Below, piece after piece: positions 5,404-9,085 of a stretch of DNA of 9,085 bases. The stretch spans positions 1 through 9,085 of the forward strand of contig JABHYP010000233.1 of assembly GCA_018656855.1 (NCBI GenBank), given 5' to 3'. This stretch comes from Candidatus Latescibacterota bacterium. GTDB taxonomy: Bacteria > Latescibacterota > Latescibacteria > Latescibacterales > Latescibacteraceae. Within the stretch, counting starts at the first letter, position 1; every line of letters starts with the position of its first letter. The notes below the pieces were generated by a model. It worked only from the letters and a program-made list of their open reading frames with translations. It was not told the origin of the DNA and made no database searches. The position numbers were made by a program, and so were the translations under genes.

Positions 5404-7095
5404 ATGCTCTACAATACCGGAAATCCTGTAATCGTCCAGAGCGACCGGACGATCCTGCTTGAGGTCGATAACGACAATTTTGTTCAGGCGCGTAATGCGC
5501 TCAGCAAGTTTGCGGAACTTGAAAAAAGCCCCGAACATATTCATACCTACCGCCTTTCGCCGCTCTCCCTATGGAACGCCGCTTCTCTCGGGCTTACAAG
5601 CGAACAGGTTACCGGCTATCTCGAACAGTTCAGCAAGTACGACATTCCCCAGAACATCCGGTTTGAAATCATCGAGCAGATGTCGCGGTACGGGAAACTC
5701 AAACTAATATCCGACGGCGGTATGCTCAAGCTGGAATCTACCGAAGAACATATTATAACAGAGATATGGAACAGCGAACAGTTGCGTCCTTACCTCGACG
5801 AGCTTCTGGACAATTATACCGTTTTAATAAATCCCGCGAACAGGGGATTCATCAAGCAGTCAATGATAAAACTAGGATTTCCGGTAGAGGATGTTGCCGG
5901 ATATACCGCCGGTCTCCCGCTTAAAATCTCGCTTCGCAAAATATCGCGCGGACGCAGGGAGTTTGACCTCAGGGCTTATCAGAACGAGGCTGTTGAGGTT
6001 TTTTATGAGGGGGGAAGCGCACACGGAGGGGCCGGTGTCATTGTGCTTCCATGCGGTTCGGGGAAAACCATTATCGGCATCGGGATCATGGAGAAATGTT
6101 CGACAAGGACACTGATCCTTACCACCAACATCACCGCGCTTAGACAATGGCGTGACGAACTCCTCGATAAAACCTCGCTTACGGCAGGCAAAGTCGGGGA
6201 ATACTCCGGCGAGCGAAAAGATATAAAGCCTGTGACAATAGCAACCTACAATATATTAACTTACCGCAAAACAAAATTATCCGGCTTCCCGCACTTCTCG
6301 CTGTTTAACCGCGAGGACTGGGGGCTTATCATTTATGACGAGGTACATCTTCTGCCCGCTCCCGTTTTCAGATACACTGCCGAGATACAGGCAAAGAGAC
6401 GTCTGGGACTCACTGCAACATTGGTGAGAGAGGATAATCGTGAAACCGATGTCTTCAGCCTTATCGGGCCTAAAAAATATGATGTCCCCTGGAAAGACCT
6501 TGAAAAACAGGGCTGGATAGCGACCGCTGCCTGCACTGAAATACGTGTAGCGCTCACAGACGAACTCCGGGTAAAATATGCTGTTTCGGGTCTCAGGAAA
6601 AAGTACCGGATCGCATCTGAGAATACTGCAAAAATCGGTGTTGTCGAAAGGCTCATAGAACGGCATCGCGACGATCTTGTGCTCGTGATTGGACAATACA
6701 TTTCTCAGCTCGAAATGATCGCAAGTGAGTTTGATGCGCCCATTATTACTGGAAAAGTTGAAAGCCTCGAGCGCGAGAAGCTCTACAATGCTTTTAGAAA
6801 AGGCAAGATTAAACTCCTCGTTGTTTCAAAGGTGGCAAATTTTGCGGTTGACCTGCCTGACGCCAATGTTGCAATACAGGTTTCCGGCACTTTCGGCTCA
6901 CGCCAGGAAGAGGCCCAGCGGCTCGGAAGGATATTGAGGCCGAAAAGAAACGAGGAGATGGCGCAATTTTATTCCGTTGTCACCAGAGATACTCACGATC
7001 AGGAGTTCTCTGCAAAACGCCAGCTCTTTCTTACCGAACAGGGCTATTCATATAATATCGTGAACAGCGAACGGTATTTTGCCGAAAAAAGTTAA
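5404..7095 (+). CDS. xpb: DNA repair helicase XPB (superfamily 2)
   Basis: The 563-residue product has the full bacterial XPB layout. Residues about 15-105 are the N-terminal damage-recognition-like domain (TILLEVDNDNF, then LTSEQVTGYLEQF and IPQNIRF). The first helicase lobe has LRAYQNEAV (189-197), Walker A LPCGSGKT (215-222), the Walker B DEVH box (312-315) and LTATL (336-340). Next comes the RED motif typical of XPB (VRED, 341-344). The second lobe ends with motif VI, QRLGRILRPK (505-514). All catalytic residues are present, so an active ATP-driven 3'-5' DNA translocase is expected. In eukaryotes XPB is the TFIIH subunit that opens DNA at lesions; bacterial copies are monomeric relatives whose cellular job is less settled. 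A promoter lies directly upstream, and the gene is followed after 60 bases by its partner. The family call is very secure. Confidence 0.95.
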   Translation: MLYNTGNPVIVQSDRTILLEVDNDNFVQARNALSKFAELEKSPEHIHTYRLSPLSLWNAASLGLTSEQVTGYLEQFSKYDIPQNIRFEIIEQMSRYGKLKLISDGGMLKLESTEEHIITEIWNSEQLRPYLDELLDNYTVLINPANRGFIKQSMIKLGFPVEDVAGYTAGLPLKISLRKISRGRREFDLRAYQNEAVEVFYEGGSAHGGAGVIVLPCGSGKTIIGIGIMEKCSTRTLILTTNITALRQWRDELLDKTSLTAGKVGEYSGERKDIKPVTIATYNILTYRKTKLSGFPHFSLFNREDWGLIIYDEVHLLPAPVFRYTAEIQAKRRLGLTATLVREDNRETDVFSLIGPKKYDVPWKDLEKQGWIATAACTEIRVALTDELRVKYAVSGLRKKYRIASENTAKIGVVERLIERHRDDLVLVIGQYISQLEMIASEFDAPIITGKVESLEREKLYNAFRKGKIKLLVVSKVANFAVDLPDANVAIQVSGTFGSRQEEAQRLGRILRPKRNEEMAQFYSVVTRDTHDQEFSAKRQLFLTEQGYSYNIVNSERYFAEKS

Positions 7096-7155
7096 GCTCA
7101 CTATATCTATATTGTTAACCTGGAACTTTTAACTTTTAAAAAAATTATCTATCTT

Positions 7156-8793
7156 ATGCACTTACGCGATTACCTTAATGATATACCGTTAAAAGCGGTT
7201 AAAGTTATAGCCGATACGCTCGGTATCAAGGTGGAATACCGGGCACGGATTAAACTTGTGAACGCTATCGACAGGGTGTTCTGGGACGGATCGCTGACCG
7301 AACGTCTTATAGATTCTCTCTCGGAGGATCATCGCCATATCCTCACTTTGATTGCTTTTTCCTATAATGCAGGCATTCACGAAAGTGTACTTGCCCAAAA
7401 GATGGAAAAGCTTTCCGGGATAAATCGGCAGCAGGTCATAAAACTCGTTCACGACCTTTTTCCTTTCGCTCTTGTCGGCTGTATTAAAGAAGGCGATATG
7501 CTCTATTTCTCCCCCGGCGATATCGGTGAACAGGTCAGGAAGGTGTTAATCGATAACAATGTGACAATTCCGGCTTCATTCGTAAAGAAAGCTTTTTTCG
7601 CTCCTCCTCACCTGCTTGAAGACATCTTTTCTTTCCTCGCCATGGCTTATAAAGAGCCTGTCCCGCTGACCCTGAAAGGTCTTATAAAAAAATCTTTCCT
7701 CGAACGAATATTCGAGGGTTCACAGACATGCAACGATCATTCGCTGCGCTTTACAGAAGAAATCCGTAACACATTCGTTATGGAATACCTGAAAACACGC
7801 AGCTTCATTTCCTTCAATCTGAAGGATGTTCGGGTTACCCCTGAACTCAGCGGCTGGCTGAAGCTTACGATGACCGAACGGATACAGGATATTCTGTCAT
7901 ATACCCTGTCAAACAAATTCCAGGAGAGTTCGGCATTTATTTCACTCAACGGTATACTCGCCGAACTTCCGGTGAACACCTCGTTTAATGTCCGGGGATT
8001 CACGCGGTTTCTCAATATGAGAACTGTGGTTTCGGACGATGGAAAACGTCTGGAATCACGTGTTAGTTATATTCTGAGCATTCTCAGCAAACTGGGGCTT
8101 CTTTCGTTTGCAGCCGGGCGCTTTACTGTCACAGAAACAGGAAAAAACATTTTCCGCGGTCAGACGCTTCCGGTCGACGATAATATGGACACCAGTTTCA
8201 CCATTCAGCCGAATTTCGAGGTTTTTGCAGGTCCGGAGCTTCAGCCCCGCATCCGCTTCCTGCTTGAGCTGCTCGCCACAAGGAAAAGCCGCGATACGGT
8301 TCTCACCTTTGTTGTTACACAGGAAGGTATTGCCCGCGCAAGGGAGCGCGGCATGAGCACCGAAGAAGTAATTCGATTTTTCGAAGAACACTCAAAGAAT
8401 CCCGTTCCGCAGAATGTCCGCTTTTCTGTGGAAGCCTGGGCGAACAATTACGGAAATATTTCATTTGAAAATGTAACTATCATGCGTTTCCGCGACGCAG
8501 TAACCTGCAGCAGCGTTAAACACTCTCCTGATATAATTCCCTATATCCGGGAACAGTTATCTGATACCGTGCTGATCATATCATCAGGACATATTCCGAT
8601 GATATACAATAAGCTTAAACAGTCAAATTATCTTCCTGAAATGTTCGGGGAAACCGAGCCTGATCCGTTACTTTCCGGTAGAGCTTTCACTCCGACATGT
8701 ATCAGCGATCTGGTTGAGAAATATAACATACAGGGATTTTGCCGGAAATTAATATTTCCTCCACACTTTTTAGCGGAAAATGATTCAGAATGA
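7156..8793 (+). CDS. XPB-associated protein with helicase-associated (XPB/Ssl2 N-terminal-like) domain
   Basis: The 545-residue product has no ATPase motifs. Residues 1-340 are mostly helical and look like winged-helix repeats (for example 53-100 and 300-335, the latter with GLLSFAAGRFTVTETGKNIF). Residues about 345-447 are the domain found at the N terminus of XPB: SFTIQPNFEVFAG, then GMSTEEVIRFFEEHSK, VPQNVRF and the closing strand NISFENVTIMRF. The closest relative in view is the neighbouring XPB itself (IPQNIRF, LTSEQV). The layout is that of proteins annotated as helicase XPB/Ssl2 N-terminal-domain proteins, such as the gene next to XPB in mycobacteria (Rv0862c beside Rv0861c). It probably partners XPB on DNA; its function is not established. 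The ATG at 7156 lacks a clear ribosome binding site. The stop overlaps the next start by ATGA. Confidence 0.85.
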   Translation: MHLRDYLNDIPLKAVKVIADTLGIKVEYRARIKLVNAIDRVFWDGSLTERLIDSLSEDHRHILTLIAFSYNAGIHESVLAQKMEKLSGINRQQVIKLVHDLFPFALVGCIKEGDMLYFSPGDIGEQVRKVLIDNNVTIPASFVKKAFFAPPHLLEDIFSFLAMAYKEPVPLTLKGLIKKSFLERIFEGSQTCNDHSLRFTEEIRNTFVMEYLKTRSFISFNLKDVRVTPELSGWLKLTMTERIQDILSYTLSNKFQESSAFISLNGILAELPVNTSFNVRGFTRFLNMRTVVSDDGKRLESRVSYILSILSKLGLLSFAAGRFTVTETGKNIFRGQTLPVDDNMDTSFTIQPNFEVFAGPELQPRIRFLLELLATRKSRDTVLTFVVTQEGIARARERGMSTEEVIRFFEEHSKNPVPQNVRFSVEAWANNYGNISFENVTIMRFRDAVTCSSVKHSPDIIPYIREQLSDTVLIISSGHIPMIYNKLKQSNYLPEMFGETEPDPLLSGRAFTPTCISDLVEKYNIQGFCRKLIFPPHFLAENDSE

Positions 8794-9085
8794 GTACCCT
8801 CAAAGGTTTTTTTCAGATTACGAGACCTGTCAACACTATTCTATGCGCTTTTTCCGTTATATGCGGAGGAATTATCGGCGGGAAACCGCTGGATCACCTC
8901 AGCGAACTCATCGAAGGCATAAGACATGCTGATATGCCGCCATGGACACCGCGCCTTGCTTTTGCAGCAATTTCAGCATCGCTTATTCTCGCTTCAGGTA
9001 ACGTTTTCAACGATGTCTGCGACCTCTCCTGCGACCGAATCAACGCTCCCGACCGTCCCATACCTTCTGGCCGGGTAACGGCAGG
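8790..9085 (+). CDS. UbiA-family prenyltransferase, 3' end outside window
   Basis: ATG at 8790 overlaps the TGA of the previous gene (ATGA), and the frame runs open to the edge, giving 98 residues. The N terminus reads MSTLKGFFQITRPVNTILCA, the usual start of UbiA enzymes, followed by a first membrane helix (about 14-30) and a second (about 56-70). The first aspartate-rich motif is NDVCDLSCDR (74-83), followed by INAPDRPIPSG (84-94), which binds the Mg-diphosphate of a prenyl donor. This spacing and the PDRPIPSG tail resemble the subgroup annotated as geranylgeranylglyceryl-phosphate geranylgeranyltransferase or 4-hydroxybenzoate prenyltransferase; the acceptor cannot be decided from this half. 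An insert of about 20 residues (GKPLDHLSELIEGIRHADMP) between the helices is longer than in many members. It acts in the inner membrane. Confidence 0.85.
   Translation, partial: MSTLKGFFQITRPVNTILCAFSVICGGIIGGKPLDHLSELIEGIRHADMPPWTPRLAFAAISASLILASGNVFNDVCDLSCDRINAPDRPIPSGRVTA

Overview
The window reads as a chromosomal segment of an uncultured, probably Gram-negative bacterium of moderate GC content. A secreted CsgG/LpoB-like protein with a Sec signal, a bacterial XPB helicase with its usual partner gene, a UbiA-type prenyltransferase and a REP-associated transposase would fit the FCB superphylum or the spirochaetes. This placement is inference from gene content; no rRNA or tRNA gene is present to confirm it.

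Left part (1-724): the 3' end of a REP-associated tyrosine transposase (RAYT) gene, followed by a tandem array of 57-bp units and several inverted copies of a REP-like core (GAATGCATCRCCCC). The same 57-bp unit lies in frame inside the visible part of the transposase gene, so the element and the gene that may move it are physically merged.

Middle part (725-5403): a loose collection of accessory genes with short decayed-looking stretches between them. It holds a Gfo/Idh/MocA-type oxidoreductase whose catalytic EKP motif is replaced, a very small two-helix membrane protein, a secreted CsgG-like plus FGE/sulfatase-modifying-factor fusion lacking one catalytic cysteine, and an unusual protein with a Cys/His metal-binding N terminus, one membrane helix and a degenerate Mrr-like nuclease domain. 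Both genes ending in TAG (at 1787 and 5034) are followed by 30-35 further in-frame sense codons. The second extension ends in an ATGA overlap with another short open frame, suggesting remnants of older genes.

Right part (5341-9085): an ordinary-looking operon. A good sigma70-type promoter precedes xpb, followed by a gene for an XPB-associated protein that shares its damage-recognition-like domain, then, coupled by an ATGA overlap, a UbiA-family prenyltransferase cut by the window edge. The first two genes are expected to act together in DNA repair or remodelling. The prenyltransferase acts in the membrane on an isoprenoid substrate, and its link to the helicase pair is positional only.

All supported genes are on the + strand. 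The 2106-2264 gap holds only the ribosome binding site of the next gene, apart from a weak 5-bp stem near 2176-2196.
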